Shown here piece after piece: positions 1-6,937 of a stretch of 13,776 bases of DNA. The notes beneath the pieces are model-generated. The model was not told the origin of the DNA. It made no database searches and was given only the letters and a program-made list of their open reading frames with translations. A program made the position numbers and the translations under genes. The DNA comes from Sphingomonadaceae bacterium (GTDB taxonomy: Bacteria > Pseudomonadota > Alphaproteobacteria > Sphingomonadales > Sphingomonadaceae). Location of the stretch: positions 1 to 13,776 of the forward strand of contig JAHDXX010000071.1 in NCBI GenBank assembly GCA_023384025.1, in the 5' to 3' direction. Within the stretch, counting starts at the first letter, position 1; each line of letters begins with the position of its first letter.

Positions 1-1
1 T

Positions 2-844
2 GACTGGCTCGGCCAGCTCGGCTACATCGAAATGCTGCAAAAGGTCGGCACGCACTTCACAGTCAACCGGATGCTGAGCTTCGACTCGGTCCGCCTGCGG
101 CTCGAGCGCGAACAACCGATGACGTTCCTCGAATTCAACTACATGATCCTGCAGGGGTACGACTTCCGGCATTTGTCGCAGACCATGGAAGCCCGCCTTC
201 AGATGGGTGGCAGCGACCAATGGGGCAATATCGTCAACGGCGTCGAACTTGGCCGCCGGATGGACGGCACTGAGCTGTTTGGCCTGACCACGCCGCTGCT
301 GACCACGGCCGACGGCGCCAAGATGGGCAAGACTGCCGCAGGCGCGGTGTGGCTCAACGAAGCCCAGCTTCCGGGCTACGATTTCTGGCAGTACTGGCGC
401 AATTGCGATGATCGGGACGTGGGCCGCTTCCTGCGCCTGTTCACCGATCTCCCCTTGCCCGAGATTGCCCGCCTCGAAGCACTCGAAGGGGCCGAGATCA
501 ACGCGGCCAAGATCGTGCTGGCCAATGAAGTAACCGCACTGGTTCGAGGGCGTGCCGTAGCGGAATCGGCTGAATCGACAGCGCGAGAAACCTTTGCCGG
601 CGGTGGCCTTGGCGAAGATCTTCCAACCCTGTCGCTCGGCAGCGAAGGAATGCGGATCGGCGCGATTCTGACCGAACTGGGGTTCACCGCTTCCAATGGC
701 GAGGCAAAACGCAAGATTGCCGAGAATTCGGTCAGGCTCGATGGCGACCTGGTAACCGATGCCGCATTGCTGGTCACTTTGCCGGAAGGCTCTGAAATCA
801 GGCTGAGTCTTGGCAAGAAAAAGCACGCCATCCTCACCGCATGA
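2..844 (+). CDS. tyrS: Tyrosyl-tRNA synthetase, C-terminal part (5' end outside window)
   Basis: Charges tRNA-Tyr with tyrosine in the cytoplasm (class I aminoacyl-tRNA synthetase). The reading frame is open from base 2, so the gene begins left of the window and 280 residues are visible. An internal ATG at 32 is not the start. Visible landmarks in order are WLGQLGYIEML and HFTVNRML of the catalytic core, the tyrosine-pocket stretch QGYDF, GGSDQWGNI, and the class I signature loop as AKMGKT (the KMSKS equivalent, KFGKT in E. coli). A C-terminal S4-like RNA-binding region follows (GFTASNGEAKRKIAENSVRL), ending SLGKKKHAILTA. Full-length bacterial enzymes are about 400-420 residues, so roughly the first third is missing. 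Family identity is very secure. A weak hairpin at 865-877 follows the stop. Confidence 0.97.
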   Translation, partial: DWLGQLGYIEMLQKVGTHFTVNRMLSFDSVRLRLEREQPMTFLEFNYMILQGYDFRHLSQTMEARLQMGGSDQWGNIVNGVELGRRMDGTELFGLTTPLLTTADGAKMGKTAAGAVWLNEAQLPGYDFWQYWRNCDDRDVGRFLRLFTDLPLPEIARLEALEGAEINAAKIVLANEVTALVRGRAVAESAESTARETFAGGGLGEDLPTLSLGSEGMRIGAILTELGFTASNGEAKRKIAENSVRLDGDLVTDAALLVTLPEGSEIRLSLGKKKHAILTA

Positions 845-864
845 ACCCGACATTGTCCTGTTTC

Positions 865-880
865 GGGACCGGGTCCCTTT
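865..880 (+). terminator. Possible weak terminator after tyrS
   Basis: GGGACC at 865-870 and its complement GGTCCC at 872-877 form a short perfect inverted repeat. In practice this is a 5-bp stem with a 3-base loop, followed by only three Ts. It lies 20 bases after the tyrS stop. The stem and T run are too short for confidence; Rho-dependent ending or read-through into the PilZ gene is equally possible. Confidence 0.35.
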
Positions 881-930
881 ACCAATTGGAAGCCATTCTG
901 CGGCATTAGGGACCTTCGAAGTGACCTGAT

Positions 931-936
931 AGGAGG
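931..936 (+). promoter_or_regulatory. Ribosome binding site fixing the GTG start of the PilZ gene
   Basis: AGGAGG, a perfect Shine-Dalgarno core, lies 10 bases before the GTG at 947. No ATG is suitably spaced from it, so it decides in favour of the GTG start. Confidence 0.75.
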
Positions 937-946
937 GCGTAGGCCT

Positions 947-1285
947 GTGTCAGTAGGAGCAAGCCTGAGCGTGACCGACCTGCGCCGTGCCGCGCGGCAC
1001 CCGGTCGATTTCCCGGTAATCGGGGAGCACCCGAGTCGGGGTGACATCAAGCTGCATATCTGCAACCTCTCCGCCCATGGATTCATGGTCGATGACGCCA
1101 ATGACCTGTCTCGTGGTGACCGGGTTATCATCCGGCTGCCGGTTGTCGGCCGGATCGAAGCCTATGTCATCTGGGCGCGCGACGAGCGTGCAGGCTTCCA
1201 GTTCGAACGGATCATCCGGCTGGACGATTTCATGCTGGTGATCGACGAGTTGCAGCCCAACCCCCGCCTGCGTCGTCCACGCTAG
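947..1285 (+). CDS. Stand-alone PilZ-domain protein (probable c-di-GMP receptor)
   Basis: 112 residues, made almost entirely of one PilZ domain, the family that binds cyclic di-GMP and relays it to motility, polysaccharide or cell-cycle targets. The binding signature is visible. The RxxxR motif is R13-R-A-A-R17 near the N-terminus, and the (D/N)xSxxG motif is N40-L-S-A-H-G45. Beta-strand-like segments follow (GDRVIIRLPVVGRIEAYVIWA). The spacing is typical of canonical c-di-GMP binders. The GTG start is chosen because AGGAGG stands 10 bases upstream. There is no signal peptide, membrane segment or output domain, so it probably acts in the cytoplasm through a partner protein. Gaps of 102 bp to tyrS and 66 bp to the MFS gene give no clue to the pathway. 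The family call is secure; the target is unknown. Confidence 0.85.
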   Translation: MSVGASLSVTDLRRAARHPVDFPVIGEHPSRGDIKLHICNLSAHGFMVDDANDLSRGDRVIIRLPVVGRIEAYVIWARDERAGFQFERIIRLDDFMLVIDELQPNPRLRRPR

Positions 1286-1351
1286 CGTGCGTTTCGCCGG
1301 GTAAAGAACCGGCACCTTTCCAACCCGTATTGTACCTGCCATGGGCGGCTT

Positions 1352-2635
1352 GTGATCGAGCCGAACCACCCGCTGCGCGTGCCAAATTTCCGCGCCTATC
1401 TGGTTTCTCGGCTATGCATGACGCTGGCCCAGTATGCGATGCTGCTGATCATTGGCTGGCAGACATACAATATTGCACGGGACAGCGGCATGGGGGTCGC
1501 CGCAGCGTCTGGACAGCTTGCGCTGATCGGCCTGCTCCAGTTTCTGCCATTGTTTGTGATCAGCCCGTTCGCGGGGCTTGCCGCAGATCGATATGACCGG
1601 CGCGCCATCGCCCGGGCGATGATTGCCCTGCAGCTGGTCGGCGCGGCTGTGCTGCTGTGGTTCACATGGTCAGATGCCATGACACTCCCCGTGCTCTACA
1701 CCGTCGCCATCCTGATCGGGATAGCGCGCGGGTTTGTCGGGCCGGCAATGTCGGCGCTCTCGCCCAACCTTGTCCCGAAAGCACTGCTGCCCCAGGCCAT
1801 CGCGCTGTCGTCGATCGCCTGGCAGACCGGCATGATCGTCGGCCCCGGGATTGGCGGATATTTCTACGCCATTGTACCGTCCCTGCCCTATGCCGTCGCG
1901 GTTGCCTTGTTTGCAGTCAGCCTGCTGGCCGCGTTCACGATCGGATGGGTTCCGAAAACCACGATCTCGGGGACGCAGCACCCGATAGGCCAGATCATCG
2001 ACGGGCTGCGCTATGTCGTGCGCAACAAGATGGTCCTGAGTACGATTACACTGGATCTGTTCGCAGTCTTTCTCGCCGGAGCAACCGCACTGTTCCCGGT
2101 CTATGCTCGAGACATCCTCCAGGTTGGTGCCACGGGGCTGAGCCAGCTGGCCATGGCGCCCGCCATAGGCGCGGCGCTTACCGCCTTGTGGTTCAGTTTC
2201 CGTCCGCTCACGACGAATGTCGGCCCCAGGATGCTGTGGGCGGTAGCGGTGTTTGCGCTGGCGACGATCACGTTCGGACTGTCGACCTCGATGCCGCTGA
2301 GCCTCGCCGCGCTGTTCGTAGTCGGTGCGGCAGACATGTTCAGCGTCTATATCCGCCAGTCGCTGGTTCAGTTGCATACGCCCGACGAAAAGCGCGGGCG
2401 GGTTTCGTCGGTCAGCCACCTGACAATCAGCGCGTCGAACGAATTCGGAGACTTCTTTTCTGGAAGCCTCGCTTTCGTCGTCGGCCCGGTTGCAGCAGTG
2501 GTGATCGGAGGGGGCGGCGCGCTGGTGACAGTGATCGTCTGGGCGTGGCTTTTTCCCGTCCTGCGGACCACGCGGACCTTTGACCCGCCCGAAGACCTGC
2601 TAGAAGACGACAACCCTGACAAAAACTGGAGCTAG
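1352..2635 (+). CDS. MFS transporter, EntS-like exporter type
   Basis: 427-residue inner-membrane protein of the major facilitator superfamily. It has many hydrophobic segments, consistent with about 12 helices. The opening NFRAYLVSRLCMTLAQYAM, the helix-2/3 loop motif A as G75-LAADRYDRR84, and RGFVGPAMSALSPNLVP with SSIAWQTGMIVGPGIGG in the middle resemble the MFS_3/EntS group of proton-driven exporters. The C-terminal tail (FDPPEDLLEDDNPDKNWS) is acidic and cytoplasmic. The start is the GTG at 1352: nearby ATG 1341 and TTG 1350 are out of frame. The ribosome site is poor (GGGCGG close by), so the start is moderately sure. The stop is 2 bases from the cysteine synthase ATG, indicating one transcript. 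The substrate cannot be read from the sequence. Export of a cysteine-related metabolite is suggested only by the neighbour. Confidence 0.88.
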   Translation: MIEPNHPLRVPNFRAYLVSRLCMTLAQYAMLLIIGWQTYNIARDSGMGVAAASGQLALIGLLQFLPLFVISPFAGLAADRYDRRAIARAMIALQLVGAAVLLWFTWSDAMTLPVLYTVAILIGIARGFVGPAMSALSPNLVPKALLPQAIALSSIAWQTGMIVGPGIGGYFYAIVPSLPYAVAVALFAVSLLAAFTIGWVPKTTISGTQHPIGQIIDGLRYVVRNKMVLSTITLDLFAVFLAGATALFPVYARDILQVGATGLSQLAMAPAIGAALTALWFSFRPLTTNVGPRMLWAVAVFALATITFGLSTSMPLSLAALFVVGAADMFSVYIRQSLVQLHTPDEKRGRVSSVSHLTISASNEFGDFFSGSLAFVVGPVAAVVIGGGGALVTVIVWAWLFPVLRTTRTFDPPEDLLEDDNPDKNWS

Positions 2636-2637
2636 CC

Positions 2638-3558
2638 ATGAAGGCCGACAGTATCCTCGCCACCATCGGCAATACCCCGCACATCCGATTGTCGCGCCTG
2701 TTCCCGGACCATGAGGTGTGGGTGAAGAACGAGCGCGCCAATCCGGGTGGTTCGATCAAGGACCGGATCGGCCTCGCGATGATCGAGGACGCCGAGCGCA
2801 GCGGTGCGTTGAAGCCGGGCGGCACCATCATCGAGCCGACCAGCGGCAATACCGGCATCGGCCTCGCGATGGTTGCAGCGGTAAAGGGCTACAAGCTCGT
2901 TCTGGTCATGCCGGAAAGCATGAGCCTGGAACGGCGCCGCCTGATGCTCGCCTACGGTGCCAGCTTCGACCTCACCCCGCGCGAGAAGGGCATGAAAGGC
3001 GCAATCGAGCGGGCAACCGAACTCGTTAGCAGCACGCCCGGTGCATGGATGCCGAGCCAGTTCGACAACGAAGCCAACTACAAGGTCCACGTTGCGACCA
3101 CCGCCAAGGAAATCCTCGCGGACTTCGCCGACAGTCCGGTTGATGCGCTGATTACGGGCGTCGGCACTGGCGGCCACCTGACCGGGTGCGCAGAAGAGCT
3201 GAAGCGCCACTGGCCGACGATGAAAGCCTGGGCGGTCGAGCCGGAGCTCTCCCCGGTCATCAGCGGTGGCCAGCCCGGTCCGCACCCGATTCAGGGCATT
3301 GGTGCAGGATTCATTCCCGGCAACTTGCACACCCAGGCCATCGATGGCGCAATCAAGGTCGATGCCGAAGCCGCGAAGGACATGGCCAGACGTGCGGCGC
3401 GCGAGGAAGGCATGCTGGTCGGCATCTCGAGCGGTGCGACACTTGCTGCGATTGCGGCGAAACTGCCCGAGTTACCGGCAGGCTCGCGCGTGCTCGGGTT
3501 CAATTACGACACAGGTGAGCGCTACCTTTCGGTCCCCGACTTCCTGCCCGCCGAGTGA
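2638..3558 (+). CDS. cysK: Cysteine synthase (O-acetylserine sulfhydrylase), PLP-dependent
   Basis: 306 residues, the usual length for CysK/CysM. It makes L-cysteine from O-acetylserine and sulfide in the cytoplasm, the last step of sulfate assimilation. Fold-type II PLP signatures are all visible: NPGGSIKDR with the Schiff-base lysine K41, the substrate loop PTSGNTG at 67-73, the PLP-phosphate loop GTGGH at 176-180 (many CysK have GTGGT), and GISSGA near the C-terminus. It ends NYDTGERYLSVPDF, matching the CysK-type GERYLST ending. The ATG at 2638 has GGAG at 2628-2631 with good spacing. It follows the MFS stop by 2 bases, and its own stop overlaps the next gene's start (GTGA). Whether it is CysK or the CysM isozyme cannot be settled by eye; the C-terminus favours CysK. 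Confidence 0.93.
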   Translation: MKADSILATIGNTPHIRLSRLFPDHEVWVKNERANPGGSIKDRIGLAMIEDAERSGALKPGGTIIEPTSGNTGIGLAMVAAVKGYKLVLVMPESMSLERRRLMLAYGASFDLTPREKGMKGAIERATELVSSTPGAWMPSQFDNEANYKVHVATTAKEILADFADSPVDALITGVGTGGHLTGCAEELKRHWPTMKAWAVEPELSPVISGGQPGPHPIQGIGAGFIPGNLHTQAIDGAIKVDAEAAKDMARRAAREEGMLVGISSGATLAAIAAKLPELPAGSRVLGFNYDTGERYLSVPDFLPAE

Positions 3559-4706
3559 ACCTGCGGATGGAGGCTGTCGGTCGTCGCAGCTTCCTCGCCG
3601 GCAGCGGGGCGACCCTGCTGGCCGGGTGTGCCGCGCGTGGGGGAGCGCCTCTCGCAGCCTTGCGCTCACCCCGGCTTGCTCCGCTGCATTTCGATCGCGA
3701 ACACCTGATGCGGACGACTGTGTGCCTGCGGCCATTCCGGCCCGCTGGACCACGGCTGGAGATCGAGCGCTTCGGTGAGAAGACGGTGATCCACAACTAC
3801 GGCCACGGCGGGTCTGGCTGGTCGCTAAGCTGGGGCTGCGCGGCTGAAGCCACAGCCCTTGCCCGCTCTTCAGGGCATGACCGTTTCGCGGTGGTCGGTG
3901 CGGGCGTCATTGGCATGACGACGGCACTTCGATTGGTCGAGACTGGCGCACAGGTGACGATTTACGCCGAGGAGTTTCCCGCCGAAACCCGCTCCGCCCG
4001 CGCGACAGGGGTTTGGTCACCCAGCAGCAGGATTGCCCTGGGCGATGCCGTGGCGCCCGATTTCGTCGACCGGTGGGAACGCTGGTCCCGCTCGGCTCAC
4101 CCTGTGCACCAGGGCATGATCGGGCTTGCAGGCGACCCGGTGGAATATGTCACGCAGTACAACCTTGGCGGAGGCGATGGCCCCTACCCTGCCGCCTCGC
4201 GCGATTTCCTGCATCTCGACCGACGGCTGCGTGGTCTCAATCCGCCATGGCAGGATCTTGAGGCGGACCAGAGCCCCTTCCTTGGGCGCGAAGGGCGGTT
4301 TGGCCCTGTTCTGGTCTTCAATGTCGCTTCCTATGCCGACCGCTTGAGCCAGCTGTTCCTGCTCAGGGGAGGCAAGATGCTGCGTACGGCCTTCCCGTCG
4401 CGCGCCGAGGTTCTTGCCCTGCCTGAGCCGCTGGTCGTCAACTGCATGGGCTACGGCGCGCGGGCGATCTGGGGTGACGAAAGCATCGTGCCCGTCCGTG
4501 GCCAGATTGGCTGGCTCATGCCGCAGCCTGAGGCGCGCTACGCGATCCACTACAAGGGGGTAAACGCTGTCTCGCGCCGCGATGGTGTGGTCGTCCAGTA
4601 TCTCGGCCAGAACGATGACTGGGGTTTTGGCGAAGACAGGGAAGTGGTCGATCACGACGAAACCGACCGCGCCCTGGCCGCCATGCGCGAACTCGTGCTG
4701 GCATGA
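3555..4706 (+). CDS. Tat-exported lipoprotein-type FAD oxidoreductase, circularly permuted D-amino-acid-oxidase fold
   Basis: 383 residues. The N-terminus has a twin-arginine motif (G9-R-R-S-F-L-A15) and a lipobox L22-A-G-C25, so it is probably a Tat-exported, lipid-anchored protein. Tat export suits a pre-folded flavoprotein. Residues 52-103 match the C-terminal end of D-amino-acid oxidase: RPFRP at 59-63, where R59 corresponds to the substrate-carboxylate arginine (R283 in pig DAAO), then HNYGHGGSGWSLSWGCA at 80-96. Only after this come the normal N-terminal parts: Rossmann VGAGVIG at 114-120, the second strand VTIYAEEF at 134-141, ATGVWSP at 150-156, VNCMGYGAR at 295-303 and PVRGQ at 313-317. 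The protein stops where DAAO would continue into the RPVRP strand. The equivalents of the DAAO active-site tyrosines (Y224, Y228) are not apparent, so the substrate is unknown. The GTG at 3555 overlaps the cysK stop; ATG 3567 (residue 5) is an alternative start that keeps the signal. The 3' end overlaps the next gene by 4 bases. Confidence 0.85.
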   Translation: MNLRMEAVGRRSFLAGSGATLLAGCAARGGAPLAALRSPRLAPLHFDREHLMRTTVCLRPFRPAGPRLEIERFGEKTVIHNYGHGGSGWSLSWGCAAEATALARSSGHDRFAVVGAGVIGMTTALRLVETGAQVTIYAEEFPAETRSARATGVWSPSSRIALGDAVAPDFVDRWERWSRSAHPVHQGMIGLAGDPVEYVTQYNLGGGDGPYPAASRDFLHLDRRLRGLNPPWQDLEADQSPFLGREGRFGPVLVFNVASYADRLSQLFLLRGGKMLRTAFPSRAEVLALPEPLVVNCMGYGARAIWGDESIVPVRGQIGWLMPQPEARYAIHYKGVNAVSRRDGVVVQYLGQNDDWGFGEDREVVDHDETDRALAAMRELVLA

Positions 4707-5416
4707 TCCGCCTCGAACCCTGCACATACCATGACGGCGCGCTGGCGCTGTCCGGGCAGGTTGCTCGCCCGAACGGACCAGCACGCGCAGCCGTGGCGGT
4801 GTTTCCCACCATCATGAACGTCACACCGGCAGTCGAAGCCAAGGCGATTGCACTGGCTGAAGCAGGGTATCTGGTCCTGGTCTGCGACTTCTACGGCGCG
4901 ATGCCTTCCGGTTTCGATCAGGCGATGGAATGGGCAGAGCAGCTACGTGCCGATCCGCAAAGATATCGGCAACGCCTTTACGCGGGTCTCGACACTATGC
5001 GACTTCTCAAGCCGAGCCTGCCCGCGATGGCCATCGGCTTCTGCATGGGCGGGCAAGCGGTGCTCGAACTGGCACGCGACGGGGCCGATCTCGCGGCGGT
5101 GGTCAGCTTCCATGGACTGCTCGACACCAAGGCTCCCGCAGAGCCCGGCGCGGTGAAGGCACGGATGCTGGTCTGCCATGGCGATGCCGACCCGCTCGTG
5201 CCGCGCTCGCAGGTTTTGGCGTTCTGGGACGAAATGGACCGTGCGGGCGCGAACTGGCATTTCCACGCCTACAGCGGCGTGAAACATGGCTTCGCCAACC
5301 CCAGTCCACCGCCGGGCAATGCCGCGGTCGACTACGACAAGAGCGCCGACCGCCAGAGTTGGGCGGCGATGCACGCCATGTTTGACGAGGTATTGAGCTC
5401 AGCTCCTTCCACTTGA
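4703..5416 (+). CDS. Dienelactone hydrolase family protein
   Basis: 237-residue alpha/beta hydrolase of the dienelactone hydrolase family; cytoplasmic, with no signal peptide. The Cys-Asp-His triad typical of the family is visible. C114 lies in the nucleophile elbow G-F-C-M-G-G, D163 in HGDADPLVP, and H195 in VKHGFANP. The early strand and loop VAVFPTIMNVTPAVEAKA replaces the usual PxxxG-type stretch. The ATG at 4703 overlaps the preceding TGA (ATGA), indicating coupling to the FAD oxidoreductase. Family members hydrolyse dienelactones or other esters and lactones, and many are uncharacterised. No chlorocatechol-pathway genes are nearby, so a role in aromatic degradation is not supported here. 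The last 18 bases overlap the convergent serine hydrolase gene. Confidence 0.88.
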   Translation: MIRLEPCTYHDGALALSGQVARPNGPARAAVAVFPTIMNVTPAVEAKAIALAEAGYLVLVCDFYGAMPSGFDQAMEWAEQLRADPQRYRQRLYAGLDTMRLLKPSLPAMAIGFCMGGQAVLELARDGADLAAVVSFHGLLDTKAPAEPGAVKARMLVCHGDADPLVPRSQVLAFWDEMDRAGANWHFHAYSGVKHGFANPSPPPGNAAVDYDKSADRQSWAAMHAMFDEVLSSAPST

Positions 5417-6841
5417 CCCCGACAGGCGAAGCTCAAGGACACGCGTTGTGGAGAACTGGCTGCGAAATTCTCCTGCCCCCGTGGCCCGCAAGTCATAGAT
5501 CCCGAATGGCGTCACCAGCCCTGCCCGCGAGAGCCCGCCATCGGTGTCGAGGCTGATCACCCGAAGCTGAAAAGCCGCCGGTTGGGGGCCGCGATCGAAG
5601 TACGCCTGCAGGTTTCCCGCAAGCTCGAGGGTGCCCTGACAAATGCCATCCACAATCGCAAACCGGGCAACGCCTGACACCTTCTGGTCTAACAGAGTCC
5701 CATCGAACCGTTCGGTGGTTGCAGGACAGGCAGTCGGTATGAGCCCTTGTGGCTTGTCCCTGAACGGTGCCGCCAGCATCTGCGCAGTAAGGTCGATTGA
5801 CGAGGTCCATACGGCATTGGAAAGCAGCGCAATTGCCGTGCCTTCATCACGCCACAACACCAGAGAAGGACGAGCCCCAATGGCAGCGCCGTTGTGGAAG
5901 GCCATCGGAAGCCCGTCCAGATCGTTGGCAATGCGCCAGCCAAATCCTACTTGGTAACCTTGCTCACCAGCAGCCTCTCCCGAAGCCAGCAGCACCGGCG
6001 TGGTCATGCTGTCGAAGCTGGCTTGGGTCACGATCCGGTTTTCGAGCATCGCCCCGCCGAAGCGCACCAGATCCGGCGCGCTCGCCATCATTCCGCCTCC
6101 GCCCCAGGTATAGCTGTAATCGTGCGATGGGGCGGGCTGCGCGACCCGGTCGTGGAAGACATAGGCCTGCGTTACGTCCGGATCGCCGCTTCCGGTGGCA
6201 TCAAGGCCGATATCCAGATGCGGCGAAATCTCTTCGGCTACAAACGCTGCGAAGTCCCTCCCGGATACCTCCTCGATCATTGCGCCGAGCAACGTATAGC
6301 CCCACGATGAGTAGCCGTATCGAGCCGCCGGTGTGGATAGCAATTCCCGGTCTGCAAACAGTCCAACCGCAGCCCGACCGTCCGGGTATCGGGTGTTGCC
6401 ACGAGACTCGTCCACCGCCTGATAATGCGGTAACCCGGAAGTGTGCGATGCCAGCTGACGGGCAGTCATCGTCGGCCAGTCGTTGTCCAACCATGGCAGG
6501 ACGGATGTGACCGGAGCATCGAGGTCGAGCCTGCCTTGCTCCGCCAGCCTTGCCGCTGCTGTTGCAGTGATGAGTTTGGACACCGAAGCCAGGCGGAAAC
6601 GGGTTTCGGTCGTGACGGGCAACCCCTGCTCGACATTGCGCATTCCGCTGGTCCCACTCCACACAACCTGTCCGTCGCGCCAGACAGCGGCGGAAAAGCC
6701 CGGAACTCCGCTCACTTCGCGCAACGCATCAAGCAGTCTTTGCGACATATCGGCGGGTTCAATCTTAAGGGGTGTCCCGGCATGGGGAGCACTTGCGCCA
6801 AGAATGGCCAGGCTTCCCCATGCGACAGTCCGTGTGAACAC
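5399..6841 (-). CDS. Secreted serine hydrolase, beta-lactamase class C / LACTB-like
   Basis: 480 residues with an N-terminal signal peptide (hydrophobic VAWGSLAILGASA, likely cleavage after PHA at about residue 21), so periplasmic. The penicillin-binding/class C beta-lactamase fold is shown by the SxxK motif S86-V-S-K89 (nucleophile and base), a Y177-S-S179 in place of YxN, LASHTSGLPHY at 130-140, and HNG at 316-318 in place of KTG. The YSSWGYTLLG pattern and HNG box fit LACTB/EstB-type esterases or peptidases better than true beta-lactamases. The last ~130 residues form an extra C-terminal region. The start is the GTG at 6841, supported by GAGGGAG (bases 6850-6856 on the opposite strand); an ATG at 6848 is out of frame. 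Its 3' end overlaps the dienelactone-hydrolase gene by 18 bp. Codon choice looks less GC3-biased than that of the neighbouring acyl-CoA dehydrogenase, which could reflect lower expression or later acquisition. Confidence 0.87.
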   Translation of the reverse strand: MFTRTVAWGSLAILGASAPHAGTPLKIEPADMSQRLLDALREVSGVPGFSAAVWRDGQVVWSGTSGMRNVEQGLPVTTETRFRLASVSKLITATAAARLAEQGRLDLDAPVTSVLPWLDNDWPTMTARQLASHTSGLPHYQAVDESRGNTRYPDGRAAVGLFADRELLSTPAARYGYSSWGYTLLGAMIEEVSGRDFAAFVAEEISPHLDIGLDATGSGDPDVTQAYVFHDRVAQPAPSHDYSYTWGGGGMMASAPDLVRFGGAMLENRIVTQASFDSMTTPVLLASGEAAGEQGYQVGFGWRIANDLDGLPMAFHNGAAIGARPSLVLWRDEGTAIALLSNAVWTSSIDLTAQMLAAPFRDKPQGLIPTACPATTERFDGTLLDQKVSGVARFAIVDGICQGTLELAGNLQAYFDRGPQPAAFQLRVISLDTDGGLSRAGLVTPFGIYDLRATGAGEFRSQFSTTRVLELRLSGSSGRS

Positions 6842-6937
6842 TCTCCATGCTCCCTCAACGACAAAAGGCGTCCACGGGTCTAATCCGGGAACGCCCTTGA
6901 TCCAGCCTCGCTATGTGCCGGATTGTCGCTGACTGTG

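Noticed and set aside
1296..1313. Hairpin GCCGG...CCGGC between the PilZ and MFS genes as a terminator
   Set aside because: Only 5 bp of stem with an 8-base loop and no T run after it; too weak to call.
3555..4706. Frameshift or chimeric assembly explaining the unusual order of the FAD oxidoreductase
   Set aside because: One uninterrupted frame runs from the signal peptide through the permuted blocks, and both ends overlap intact neighbours by 4 bases. No duplicated or leftover DAAO fragment lies upstream or downstream.
5399..6841. True class C beta-lactamase (antibiotic resistance gene)
   Set aside because: YxN is replaced by YSS and KTG by HNG, and the protein is about 100 residues too long. 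These fit LACTB/esterase-like serine hydrolases better, so no resistance claim is made.
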